Notes under the pieces: model-generated
Told to the model about the DNA's origin: nothing
The model's database searches: none
Seen by the model: only the letters and a program-made list of their open reading frames with translations
Shown here: positions 10,656 through 21,205 of the stretch, piece by piece
How positions within the stretch are numbered: position 1 is the stretch's first letter
Layout of the letters: each line of letters opens with the position of its first letter
From: Malacoplasma iowae
GTDB lineage: Bacteria; Bacillota_I; Bacilli_A; Mycoplasmatales; Mycoplasmoidaceae
Reading direction: 5' to 3'
NCBI RefSeq assembly: GCF_900660615.1
Contig: NZ_LR215023.1
Location: 1,054,001-1,118,000, forward strand
DNA length: 64,000 nt
Program-made: the position numbers and the translations under genes

Positions 10656-10730
10656 TGGCTGGGCTGGTTGGGGTCGAACCAACGCATGATAGAGTCAAAG
10701 TCTATTGCCTTACCACTTGGCTACAGCCCA
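10656..10730 (-). tRNA. trnQ: tRNA-Gln (TTG)
   Basis: This 75-nt gene has acceptor TGGGCTG (U1-A72 as usual for bacterial tRNA-Gln), anticodon TTG, T-loop GTTCGACCC and an encoded CCA. Confidence 0.95.
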
Positions 10731-10734
10731 ATAA

Positions 10735-10819
10735 TGGTGGGCAGTGACGGATTCGAACCGCCGAAACACGAGGTAACTGATTTACAGTCAGCTGCGTTTG
10801 GCCACTTCGCTAACTACCC
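10735..10819 (-). tRNA. trnY: tRNA-Tyr (GTA)
   Basis: This 85-nt gene has a long variable arm, acceptor GGGTAG, anticodon GTA, T-loop GTTCGAATC and an encoded CCA. It is the first gene of the cluster. A TATTAT/TATAAT-rich stretch about 20-40 bp upstream (10840-10860) is the likely promoter. Confidence 0.95.
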
Positions 10820-10892
10820 AAATATGTTCGTTTTTTTACCAACAAACATAATATATTATAAATGAAAATTAAACAAAATAAAACTAAAAATA

Positions 10893-11372
10893 CTAAGAAA
10901 TTTTTTTGATTATAACTTTATAAGGGTTTTCAACACCTTTAACCATTATTTCATCACCAACTTTTTTACCTAAAATAGATTTAGCAAGTTGACATTCATT
11001 TGAAATTTTATTATTTGCAGGGTCTGACTCTGTTGAACCTAAAATTTGATAAGTATAGTCTTTTTTATCTAAAACATCATAAATTGTTACAGTAGAAGAA
11101 AGTTTTACTATATCATTACCAGACCCACTTTTTTTAGTCCCTTTTTCTATGATTGATGAATTATCAATTTGATCTTGTAATTCTTTAATTCTTCCTTCTA
11201 TTTGAGCCTGAGCATTTTTAGCAGCATCATAATCTGCATTTTCGGACAAGTCACCTTGTTCTCTTGCTTCTTGAAGTTGTTTTAATATCTCAGGTCTTTT
11301 AACTTTTATTAAATGGTCAAGTTCTTTTTTAAGTTCTTTTAAACCCTCTTTTGTTATAAAGTTTTTACTCAT
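10893..11372 (-). CDS. greA: Transcription elongation factor GreA
   Basis: This 159-residue protein stimulates RNA cleavage by backtracked RNA polymerase. The N-terminal coiled coil begins SKNFITKEGLKELKKELDHL and its tip carries the acidic pair in GDLSENADYDAAK. The C-terminal FKBP-like domain starts near residue 80 and contains YQILGSTESDP. Length and both domains match the family exactly. It stands between the tRNA cluster and the membrane-protein pair and appears monocistronic. Confidence 0.97.
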   Translation of the reverse strand: MSKNFITKEGLKELKKELDHLIKVKRPEILKQLQEAREQGDLSENADYDAAKNAQAQIEGRIKELQDQIDNSSIIEKGTKKSGSGNDIVKLSSTVTIYDVLDKKDYTYQILGSTESDPANNKISNECQLAKSILGKKVGDEIMVKGVENPYKVIIKKIS

Positions 11373-11455
11373 TAAAAACTCCTAATTTTTTATATCAATA
11401 TAATAGTATATATGAAAACGTCATTTTTTTAAATAATATTTTAGTGAAAATAAAA

Positions 11456-11482
11456 AAGAAAAGAACTTTATGCACTTTTCTT
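11456..11482 (-). terminator. Terminator overlapping the end of the 11468-12184 gene
   Basis: The stem AAGAAAAG (11456-11463) pairs with CTTTTCTT (11475-11482), including the last codons of the gene. A T-rich run follows on the minus strand. Confidence 0.65.
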
Positions 11483-12184
11483 GTTACTTGTCATTTGAAA
11501 TTTAATAATTTCATTTTTAATTGCTTCTTTTTGGATACTAAAGACTTGACTTCTTTTTGTTTTTAATAAGAAAAAGAAAACAATTGTTTTAGTATTAATA
11601 GTTGAAACACACAATAATACAGCTATTGTTATTCATTGGATTTTTGGTTGGAAGACACCAACTATTATTCTTTCATAATATTTATTTAACGCATCTCCAA
11701 AACCAAAAATACCTTTTTCAGAAAAAGTATCAAACATATTAACTCACCCTTTTGATACTTCACTAACATCTAAAACCACAAAGGGATAGGCTATACCAAT
11801 CAAAATTAAGACTAATGGCACAAAAAGAAAAGCATATACCATTCCAATTGAAAAACTAATTTTAAAATCTCAAATTAATCTTTTATTCATGTTAATTGAT
11901 TGTTTAATATCTCCATAAGATATACAAAATCTAACTATAGAAATAATTGAACCAATAAACAATGGAATAAAATCAATTATGCTAATTTTATAGTATCTAT
12001 TAAATTTGTTGCTTATTATCGCATAACCAACTTTTTTGGGTCTACTTTGGACTTTTTCATATTCTTTTTTTTCTGTTGGCGTCATTTGTTCTAAAACACT
12101 AGGGTCTAATCTTTTAGCATTTTTAGGTATTGAAAAAGTACCTTCTCTATTTTCATAGTTTTCGCTATAAACATTTTTTTTCAT
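11468..12184 (-). CDS. Membrane protein of unknown function (a)
   Basis: The product has 238 residues. The first 65 or so are polar (KNVYSENYENREGTFSIPKN onward), followed by about four hydrophobic segments and a Lys-rich tail. I do not recognise a family. Its layout and several short blocks (a helix ending in a Pro-bearing FVPLVLILIG, later IQWITIAVLL) parallel the next gene upstream, suggesting an old tandem duplication. The start codon at 12184 is an ATG two bases downstream of the neighbour's stop, so the two are co-transcribed. Confidence 0.75.
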
Positions 12185-12185
12185 A

Positions 12186-12830
12186 TTAAACCCCTTTCTT
12201 TTCTCTTACAAATCTTGAAATTTTCATTTTAAAATTATCTTCAGCTAAATAAATTTTTAAAACATTATCATTTACAACATTAATAATTCAAGAAGAAAAA
12301 ATCACAGAAACATTGATCATTGAGGCACCACATTGAACTAATAATGCAATTCATCAAATATTTGAATTAAAATACGGCACAATAATTGTTGTTCCAAAAT
12401 TCTTTATACCATCAGCTATAGTAAAAATACCTGCCCATGCATTTAAAAGCTGTGTTAATGTTATTGTTCCAGCAAATAATGGAGAAAAGAAAGAAATAAC
12501 CAAAAATAAGATTGGTCCAAACAAAAAGTATATAAATCAAATAATAATGATTTTTCTTTTAAAGTATTTATACAAATCTAAATTAAAAATAGAACTTGAT
12601 TTAATTCTTCCATAACAACAAAAAATACCAACAAGCGAGTAAAAATAGCCAAATATTGGTAAAAAATAAGAGAACTTAAGTTGAAAAAATCCATTGAATT
12701 TAGAATAAATTTTCTTATTTGGGTTTGAGTTAAATTCAATGTTTTTTGAAGAAATAGCCTCTACCTTATTAAGATATTTTTTATCTCAATGAAGTGATGG
12801 TCTATCTACATTTTTTACTTCTTGTGACAT
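12186..12830 (-). CDS. Membrane protein of unknown function (b), paralogue of (a)
   Basis: The product has 214 residues: a polar N-terminus of about 55 residues, then four or so membrane segments (FLPIFGYFYSLVGIF, IIIIWFIYFLFGPILFLVI and two more) and a basic C-terminus FVREKKGV. The internal pattern resembles the following gene at low identity. Trp residues are encoded by TGA. The start ATG has a GAGGTTTTAG-like ribosome site. No function is assigned. Confidence 0.75.
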
Positions 12831-12925
12831 CTAAAACCTCAAAATGATAATCATAATAATGTTACTACTAATAAAAATAAAACTCAAATTTTAATATGTA
12901 ATATTAAAAATTAAGTTTTATTTTA

Positions 12926-14698
12926 TTAAATAAATAATACATTTTCGTTTTTTTGTTTATATACCATTTCTAAAAAATTGCTTCTGTCAATTTTGATTAT
13001 GTCTATGCATGGTTTTTTATGTTTGTGAATTAAAACATTTTCTTTAATTTCATAATCTACACCATGAATTTTAAAAACTTGTCAAACTTCGTTACTAAGA
13101 AAACTTAGCATTTGTTCTTTTGTAAGTTTAATGTTATCTTTTTTGTATTTTCTACTAAATTTATTGTTTGTTGACTTAATTTCACAATTTCAAGTTTTAT
13201 TTGACATAGTTACTTTCTTATTTAAAATTTCTTGTTCAAATGTAATTCCAAAATCAAAATCACTTTTAATATTAGTTAGTGATTTTCAATCAATTTTAAA
13301 TAAATCATCGTATTTTTTATTTTTAAAAATTCTTGGTGTTATATTTTTAAAAAATGTTGATATAAAATTATTAAAAAGCGGTAATCCATCATCATTTTTC
13401 TGAGTTAAGATTTTATAAAATATTAACTCACCTATATATCCAGTTACACTTGGATCTTTTTTTAACTTATAAATTTTTTCAAATATTTTTTTAATGTCTT
13501 CAAAGTTACTATCATTTTTGAAATCATCCAATGAAATTTGTTTAAAGTAACTTCCATCCAATCTACAATGTTTAAATGGACTTAATTTTTTATCAAGAAA
13601 AATTCTAAATGGGCCTTCAAAACCTTCATTTATTTTTTCATTAACATAAATTTTTAGTTCACCAACAATTTTATGCAATTCATTTTCTTTGCTTTTTATT
13701 ATTTTTTTATTATCAACTTTTGAAATCGATGATGGTTTGTTAAGTTTATCAGCTATTTCACTAACGGTTTGAAAATCAAGTGGGTTATTAACAATTAGTT
13801 TGTTGTTGTTTTGATGATTGTCATTATTTTTTATATGATCGTGTTTTTTTCCTTGTTGAAAAAAACCTTGATTCAAAACAATAGATTTATCTTTTTCTAT
13901 ATTTCTTTCAATAGACATTTCTCCTTCGTCTAAATCAATATCCAAATCTAAATCTTCAATTTCTTCATAAGGATTTACACTATCATTTATTTCACTTTTA
14001 AGTTTTGATTCAAAATTAATATCTAATTTGTTATCCAAATTATTTTTATTATTTATGAAATCAAGTGTTTGTGTTTTATTTTCAATATAACTTTCATTAA
14101 TTTTTATTGATAGATCATTATCATTATTATTTAAATTTTTTTGATCATCTAATTTTGTTATTTTGTCTTCTATTTCATCATTGGATTTTAAATCAGAATT
14201 TAGATTTTCATTAATTTCAGATTTTTTTTCATTTAAAGAAAAATCATTAATAGTATTATTCTCATTATAATTTTGATCAACACTTTCTGGATTTGAATTA
14301 TTTTTTATTTGATCTATAGTTTTTTGTTCGCATGGTGTGTTGTGAAATGAACTATAAACTTTTCTTTTTCCAAAAACATCAAAGGGAATAGCATTCATAA
14401 TGCTATCTTTAGGGATTTCATTGTTAGGTTTGTTGTCTTTAGAAACAAAATTATTTTCATTAATTATTTTAGAATCAATATTTTTTTCAATTCAGTCATT
14501 ATATTTATTTTTATTTACTTCTTTTTTGTCGATAAAAAAATTATCAATATTGAAGACAAAATCTTCATCATTATCGACAATTTGATTTTCAATTAAATCA
14601 TTATTAGGTTTTCTGTTTTGTTTAGTTGAGTTAACATCAACTACAGAAATCCTTCTTCTTCTTTTTAAATTATTTCTAAATTTTATAAATAAACCCAT
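12926..14698 (-). CDS. Acidic, disordered protein with nuclease-like C-terminal domain
   Basis: The product has 590 residues. The N-terminus MGLFIKFRNNLKRRRR is basic; residues about 30-330 are low-complexity Asn/Asp/Glu/Lys, probably disordered. From about residue 340 the sequence becomes globular. It contains YIGEL (E424), then SDFDFG (D480/D482), then WNCEIKST (E506-x-K508), then KLTKEQM. This order resembles the G-E...D...E-x-K...(T/S)xxE pattern of DUF3883-like PD-(D/E)XK nuclease domains. That assignment is inference from motif spacing, not homology search. The start ATG at 14698 is preferred to earlier in-frame codons because the upstream part overlaps the acpP terminator. Confidence 0.8.
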
Positions 14699-14754
14699 AA
14701 TACCTAAATATTGTATATCAAATACAATGTTATTTTTTATTAAAAATATTTTAA

Positions 14755-14788
14755 TAAAAAATTGATACACCATAAACTGATGTATCAA
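14755..14788 (-). terminator. Terminator of the acpP operon
   Basis: A perfect 8-bp stem TTGATACA/TGTATCAA (14762-14769 with 14781-14788) is followed on the minus strand by a T run. Confidence 0.88.
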
Positions 14789-14801
14789 TTATAATAACTT
14801 T

Positions 14802-15032
14802 TTATTTTTTAATCTGTTCTATTAAACCAATTAAATCATTAACTGTTTTAAGTTTTAGTAATTCGTCATCAGGAAATGATAAATCAAATTCTGACTCAAT
14901 TTTTATTATAAGTTCCATTATTTCTAAAGAATCAACTCCAAATTCTTTAAAATTAATACCCATTTTCTTTTCGTTAAGATCTATATTTAGTTCATTTTTA
15001 ATTATTTTTATTACATCATTTTTTATATTCAT
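14802..15032 (-). CDS. acpP: Acyl carrier protein
   Basis: This 76-residue acidic protein carries the phosphopantetheine attachment motif GVDSLEIMEL with Ser35. Because mollicutes generally lack de novo fatty acid synthesis, its role is probably in phospholipid assembly or acyl transfer; that is inference. It is the last gene of an operon whose first three members match, in order and type, the small genes I recall next to the acyl carrier homologue in M. genitalium (MG284-MG287). The ribosome site GAGGTG lies before the ATG, inside the end of the preceding gene. Confidence 0.93.
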   Translation of the reverse strand: MNIKNDVIKIIKNELNIDLNEKKMGINFKEFGVDSLEIMELIIKIESEFDLSFPDDELLKLKTVNDLIGLIEQIKK

Positions 15033-15039
15033 AAATACT

Positions 15040-15543
15040 TTAATACACCTCTAATATAAACATTGATTTAAATTTTTTATTAGGTATGTTCTTATTATAC
15101 AAAAAGATATTAAATTCAACTTTTTTTCTTCCTTGGTGAATGTAATATCTTGCGCTGATATTATAATCATCTACATCATCTTTAAATCAATATAGTTGGC
15201 TAACAGCTTTTTTAATTATATTAATTATGTTTTGTTGAATCAAATCTTCAGAAAAATAATATGTATATATATTATTTTCTATATAAAAATCAACAAGATT
15301 ATTTTTTTCTTTTATCTTTTTTAGTTCTTCAATGATACTTAGATTTGTATATTGATTTGTAAAATTATTATCTTCATCAACTATAATAGTTGAATCTTTT
15401 TTATTTGAAAATATAGTTGCAGCACTAACTGATCCAACAAAAATAGTAAGAAAACATACAAAAGCAAAAATACTTCATTTTCTTTTCTTAAAAGTTTTTA
15501 CAATTTTAATTTTGGTGTCTTTACTAATAGTTTTTAACAACAT
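15040..15543 (-). CDS. Single-pass membrane protein of the acpP operon
   Basis: The product has 167 residues: a basic N-terminus (KTFKKRKW), one transmembrane helix (SIFAFVCFLTIFVGSVSAATIF, about residues 22-43) and an extracytoplasmic domain ending FNIFLYNKNIPNKKFKSMF. It starts at an ATG that overlaps the end of the preceding gene by 20 bases, a sign of translational coupling. By position and architecture it corresponds to the MG286-type gene of M. genitalium; the biochemical role is unknown. Confidence 0.75.
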
Positions 15544-16606
15544 TAAAATTTTCTAATATTTTATTTGTTTCTAAACAATTAATATTGTAAAAACTATTTT
15601 CTTTAAGATGTTTAAAATTGTTTTTAAATATAAAGTTTTTTTTGATGTTATCTACATATAGTGAAAATTCAACTATATAATATCCATCTGTTTCAAAATC
15701 AAAATATAAACCTTTGTTACCATTTTTTATTTGCATTTTACTTTCTTTTTTGTCAAAATAAATATCATATTTTTCTAAGTTTATATCCAAATTAGTTAAA
15801 CCATTTATATTAATATTTGAAAGATCTATTGCATCATTCTTATATTTGTTCTGATAGTTATAAATTATATTTAAATAAACATTATCAATTCTTATATTTT
15901 TATTTATATCTGTTTTCAAACTAGTAAGTTCTAATATGTTTTGGAAAGGATCATCTACATAATTTTGTCCTTTTAAAATTATTGGATAACCTATATATTC
16001 TTGTCTTTTATTAGTATCAAATACTTCTTTTTTTGGAATTGAAAAAACTCCATATAAATCAGCATTATATACATTTTTATATTCAATATCTAAGTGTATT
16101 TTTTGATCTGTTATTTCATTAACAAAATTTTGAAAGTCTTTTGTACTAATGTTTTCAAATGATGTTTTTAAAACTTCTGGATTTGCAGAAAATTTTATAT
16201 CAAACCCTATTTGTTTTCCCTGACTTTGAAGTAGGTATTCAACTTCATTTATATCTATAGAAACAATAGTTTTATAAATTTTCTTATATTCTTTTTTGTT
16301 ATCATAAACAATTTTTGATTCAGCATCAGTTGTTTCATAAATGCTTACATTCTCATAAACACCAAATGGCGTATTGATATCAATTATAAAAAAATCTGTG
16401 GGTAAAAAATAACTACCATTAACATAAAAATAAAATGTAAGAATTCACTTATTTTCATTTTGAGTTGAAATCACTTTAGAATAGTTAATATTTAAATACT
16501 TGAATCCATCTCCAAAATCACCTGAACTAATTGTGAAGTCTTTTGTTGATTTTGGAAGGGGAACTTTATTTTGAATATTTTCAAAATAATTATATAGATT
16601 CACCAA
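15524..16606 (-). CDS. Conserved hypothetical protein of the acpP operon
   Basis: The open frame spans about 360 residues with no recognised domain. It is rich in beta-type alternation with many Asn, Lys, Ile and Tyr residues (for example YFLPTDFFIIDIN and YLLQSQGKQIGFDIKF). There is no signal peptide or hydrophobic helix after the chosen start. The start is uncertain: the frame has no ATG early on, and TTG/GTG codons at 16606/16603 overlap the end of the preceding gene; the frame stays open somewhat further upstream. Gene order suggests an MG285-type protein. Overlaps on both sides point to one transcript. Confidence 0.7.
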
Positions 16607-16907
16607 AGTTATAAATTTCCAAAAATCTTTGAACAGCTCTTTTTTGTTTCAAATAAAAAGTTGAAATAGAATAATTCATGTTTTCTTTGCCAATTTTTGC
16701 AATGTATATTTTTTCTATTATGTCTCTTTGTTCATAATCCAATTGAGATAAAATATCATCAATTAAAGATACATATTTTTGTCATTCTATGTATTTTTCA
16801 TTCACATTTTCATCATTTTTATCGGTTTTTTTAGACACATTTTCTATTCAAAATTTGGCTATATTATATTTTTCTATTTTACTTTTAAAATCTTGGTATA
16901 TATTCAT
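16590..16907 (-). CDS. MG284/MPN403-like small protein (sigma-region-4-like fold?)
   Basis: The product has 105 residues. It begins with a strong ribosome site (GGAGGAATAAAGG before ATG) and heads the acpP operon. The second half, with QRDIIEKIYIAK followed by YSISTFYLKQKRAVQRFLEIY, has the spacing of sigma-70 region 4 or phage ArpU-type DNA-binding helices. That is a visual resemblance only. Gene order supports the MG284 family. A role as a regulator is possible but unproven. Confidence 0.72.
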
Positions 16908-17026
16908 TCCTTTATTCCTCCAATTTATTTATTTTGCGCCTTAATTCTTTCCCAAAAATATTATATTTTAAACCAAAAATAGAAATCAATATAGCAAGAC
17001 AATGGCAATAAAAAAACTCCTATGAT

Positions 17027-17057
17027 ATTAAAATTTTTATTAAATAAAAATTTTAAT
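17027..17057 (-). terminator. Hairpin between tsaD and the acpP operon
   Basis: A perfect 13-bp AT-only stem (17027-17039 with 17045-17057) has a 5-nt loop and lies 31 bp past the tsaD stop. It probably ends the pot-tsaD transcript, although no separate T run follows. Confidence 0.6.
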
Positions 17058-17087
17058 AACAAGGAATTTTAAAGCAATTAATTTTTT

Positions 17088-18026
17088 TTAATTTGATTTT
17101 TTTAAATATTTCTCATAAAATGCAAAACCTATCATTGCAGCATTATCACATGAGTATTCTTTTTCTGGTACAAAACTATAATCAAATAATTCTTTTATTC
17201 TAGTTTTAAATAAACTATTAGCTGAAACTCCACCCCCAATTGCTACAATTGATGTATTATATTTTTCTTTAAAAAATTCTAATTTATCCATCAATATATC
17301 AATTGCTCATTTTTGAAAAGATGATCCAATTTCAATTTTATCAATATATTCTTTTTTGTTTTTTTTGTTATTAATTAAACTAATAACTCTATTTTTAATT
17401 CCAGAAAAAGAAAAGTTTTTATTAATTTGTGGATGTGGAAATTCTATTGTTGCTTTTTCTAACACAAAATTTTTATCTATTCATGGTCCTTGTGGATAAG
17501 GGTATCCCAAAGCTTTTCCTATTTTATCAAATGTTTCCCCAAGTGCATCATCATCTGTTTTGATAACTTCAGTGATATCATTTGCGTTTTTTGCAACATA
17601 GATACTTGTTGTTTTACCTGACGCAATTAATGATATAAAAGGATATTTAACTTCACTATTTATAAAAGGACTTAATACATGACCATGAATATGATTAATT
17701 GGATATGCTTTAATATTTAAAAAATATGCTAAAGACAATGCAAATGTTTTACCAACATGCAATGAACCTGGTAACCCAGGTTCATTTGTATAACATATAT
17801 AATTAATATCTTCTTTTTTTATTCCGGCTTCTTTTATTGCATCATTAAAAACATCAATAATAAATTCTTCATGTTTTCTTGATGCTATTTCTGGAACAAT
17901 ACCACCAAATTCATTTAATGATTTAGTTGAGTCTTTTGTAACACAAGACAATACTTTATTTTCTTTTAAAATTGCAATGCTTGTGTCATCACAACTTGTT
18001 TCTATTGCTAATATATAGTTATTCAT
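17088..18026 (-). CDS. tsaD: tRNA N6-threonylcarbamoyladenosine transferase subunit TsaD
   Basis: This 312-residue protein transfers threonylcarbamoyl to A37 of ANN-decoding tRNAs. The N-terminal ETSCDDTSIA phosphate loop, EFGGIVPEIASRKH, and the metal-binding HIHGH (H112 and H116) are intact. GGGVSANSLF and the late SCDNAAMIG complete the ASKHA fold. The usual SGGHT loop reads SGKTT, a departure worth noting. It directly follows potD (about 8 bp), the same order I recall from M. genitalium (MG042-MG046). Trp codons are TGA. Confidence 0.95.
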
Positions 18027-18034
18027 ATTAAATC

Positions 18035-19480
18035 TTATAATTTTGCTCTTATTTTATTATAAGCATAAAACATATTAGATTTATTTAATTCACTTAAATC
18101 TTTTTCTATTAAATTATGTTTTACTGGTTGAGTAGGACTTTCAGTTGAATTATATAAACCAATCCGATAAATTTCTTGACAAAGTTTTACAAATTCTTCT
18201 GAATATCCCTCATCTAATAAATATGAGAAATACGTTGATTGAATTTTATTTTCACTTTCATCTTTATTATTTAATTGTTTAGTTTTTGGATTAGTTTCTT
18301 TTTTACCAAGAACATATTCAGTAATTTTTTCCAAAGGAGAAGTATATTGAACATAATCAAAATTTACCATTGGGCCATAAATATATGAATCTTCATCATC
18401 GGTATTAGTTATATCTTCATCTTTACTTAGGCCTTCTAAAGCAATTTTTTTAATTATGTCATAAGCTTCATTTTGAAATTTAGAATTTTTATTTATTACT
18501 AACATATCTAATGCTATAAGTGTATTTTTTGGTCTAATGAAGTGAACATTATTCTCATCAAATAATTGTTCTTCACTACCATTATCACCACCTTGAATAG
18601 CGTACAGTAAATCACCATTATACATAATTCCAACACTTGCTCCCTTAGGGTCAGCAAAGTCATTAAGAATAAAATTAGAATCTGAATTTAATAAAAAGGT
18701 ATTACTCTCAGTGAAATTTGAAGACAAGATGCCATAAGTATTAACAAAATTATTTATTGTGACTACATCTTCACCTTTTGGTCCTGCATTAGGATTAACA
18801 TTAGGAGAACCACTGCTTTCTGTTTCTATCAATCTAGGAATAGAATAAACTGTTCTATAATCATCAATCATTGCGATTTTTTTATATGTTTTAGATCTAC
18901 CAGAATTTTTGCCAAAATAATTAATTACATCAGTTCATCTATTTTCATTATTTTTTGCAAATTTCTGTAGTTTTTCTCCTTTGTATCCAACAATAAAATC
19001 TTGAAGGAAGTAGGGCACTCCATAATTTAATAAATTATCGTGTTCTTTATCAACTTTCCCATCACCATTTATATCATATATTGATGTTAAAATTGTTTGT
19101 GCTGTCGGGTCAAATAGCTTAAGGGCTTTTTCTGCATCAGTAATTAATTGACCATCAGAATCTTTAATATTAAATTTTGATCAATCTAATTTGACTAATT
19201 TTCCACTTGATGCAAATTTTGCCATTAAATATGATGAGGGAACAGCAACATCATAATTTCTTACAAATGATCTTTCTAAATCTTCATTAGTTCCATAATA
19301 TCTAAAATTCAAATTATCATATTCAGATTTTAATGAAGTCATTAATTTAGGGGCCATATAACTTTCAAAGTTAGCTAAATAAAAACCATTATCACTACAT
19401 GATGTTAATGTGAAACCAAAACCCAAAGAAAAAGAAGCAAGAAGAATCGAACTAGTTATTTTTAATTTATTTAAACCCAC
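18035..19480 (-). CDS. potD: Spermidine/putrescine-binding lipoprotein
   Basis: This 481-residue surface lipoprotein delivers polyamines to PotBC. The likely start is a GTG with ribosome site AGGAAGGAAG, overlapping potC by 14 bases. The signal ends at the lipobox TLTSC (Cys near residue 22). The mature part has periplasmic-binding-protein features such as YDVAVPSSYLMAKFA and YLLNYGVPYF-like segments. It is longer than E. coli PotD (about 350), as is usual in mollicutes. Downstream tsaD begins within about ten bases. Confidence 0.88.
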
Positions 19481-20324
19481 ATTTTCTTCCTTCCTTTCTT
19501 TTTTCAACAATAATTTTTCTAAGAGCAATAATTACAGATCCTGCAAAAAATAACATAACTAGTATTGCGCCAAATGTAACAATTCAAGCCTTAATACCTT
19601 TTGCTGATAAATAAATACTTGTAGAAATTGTTTGGAAATTACCATTAACTAATGAAGTAATAACAAAGTCATCAAAACTCATTGCTGTAACAATTATTGA
19701 AGCTGAAATTATTGAAGGAGAAAGATATGGAAGAATAACTTTCATAAAAGTTCTTGTTTTACTTGCACCTAAATCATTAGACGCATTAACTAAACTAACT
19801 TTTAAACTCATAATTCTTGGATAAATAGCTACAATAGCATATGGAATACAAAATGAAATATGAGATATTACAACTGTAGCATAACCAAAATCCAAACCTA
19901 AAGGGATTCACACAATAGAATAAAATATTGCAAGACTTATACCTGTAATAATTTCAGGAATACTTATATTACCACTTGATATACCTTTAGTGAATTTAGT
20001 AATTCTTTTCTTACTATATCACATTCCAAGACACGTAAAAATAGCAACACAAACTGATACTGGAACAACTACAATAACAACTAAAAATGTATTAAATAAT
20101 GAATTTAAAAATTCATCATTTTTAAATAAGTTAATATAGTTAACACCAGTTAAATTTCCAGTTATATTTGTAACTATATTTCCTCTAGAACTTTCTCCAT
20201 TAAAACTTATTATTATCAAAACTATAAAAGGAATATAAATTAAAGATAAAAGAATGAAGATGTATCATTTTCTTATAAAACTAAGAATTCTATCTTTTGA
20301 AAAGAAATCAGTAAAACTATTCAT
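19467..20324 (-). CDS. potC: Polyamine ABC transporter permease PotC
   Basis: This 285-residue inner permease has six membrane helices. The EAA-type loop LVNASNDLGASKTRTFMKVILPYLSP, which docks on the ATPase, is clear. The ATG at 20324 overlaps the potB stop in TAATG, indicating coupled translation. The C-terminus runs 14 bases into potD. Confidence 0.92.
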
Positions 20325-21205
20325 TATAAAACACCTCCATTGTCCCTTTTGCTTTTTTGTACTTTTAGTACTTTTCTAATTACTAAAAAAATTGCAAATA
20401 AAATCAAAATTGCAGCACATAAAACTATACAAAGTGCTGACACCCTAGATAAAGCAATATTACTTACAAGCGCTGATTGACCTTGACCAACAATAATATC
20501 ACCAACTAATTCTCCATCATTGGAATTATTCATAAATTTACTAACCCCAGCAACTGTAATACTTGGTAAAAATACTAAAGTTAATCCACTCATAATTGCA
20601 TTTTTTGTATAAGGAACAATAACAAAAAAGAAAGTTTGTAAACTATTTTTTCCAAGATCTTTACTAGCATCTAAAAGATTTTTTGGAATGGAATTAATGT
20701 AAGTGTAAATTGTTAATATAAAGATAGGTAGATTTATATAAACTAAAGCAATTATTGAATAAATATTTCCATATGTACTATTTGGACTTCCATTCATTAA
20801 ATCAAATAGAGTTTTTAAACTAACCAACTTAATTAGAAAACTCATTCAAATTGGAGATATTACAATTGATACTGTTAATATTTTCAAACACTTATTTTTA
20901 TTAAGAGATAAAAAGTAAGCAAATGGGTAACCTATAACCAAACATAATAAACTTGTTACAAATGCAATCCCAATGGACAATAAAATTTTTTCAAAAACAG
21001 TATAATCAATAAAGTTTCAATTTTCGCTTACTGGCAAACTAACACTACCATCTCCAGATGAAACAACTGCTGGAGTAAAAGCTCTAATAACAACAATAAT
21101 AAGAGGTATTAATACCAAAATAATACTTATTAAAAAATAAGGAATAAACATTCAAAATTTATTATTTTTTTTAATAGTAGAGATAAATTTATTATTCATT
21201 TTCAT
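20324..21205 (-). CDS. potB: Polyamine ABC transporter permease PotB
   Basis: This 293-residue permease has six helices. Its ATPase-docking loop is NLLDASKDLGKNSLQTFFFVIVP. Two candidate ATGs lie at 21205 and 21199, both overlapping the 3' end of potA; the GAGG ribosome site fits the second slightly better. The gene stops where potC starts. Confidence 0.92.

Noticed and set aside
10348-10865. Two plus-strand open frames with GIEPT- and GFEPP-like peptides
   Set aside because: They are antisense translations across tRNA genes; such peptides are a common annotation artefact.
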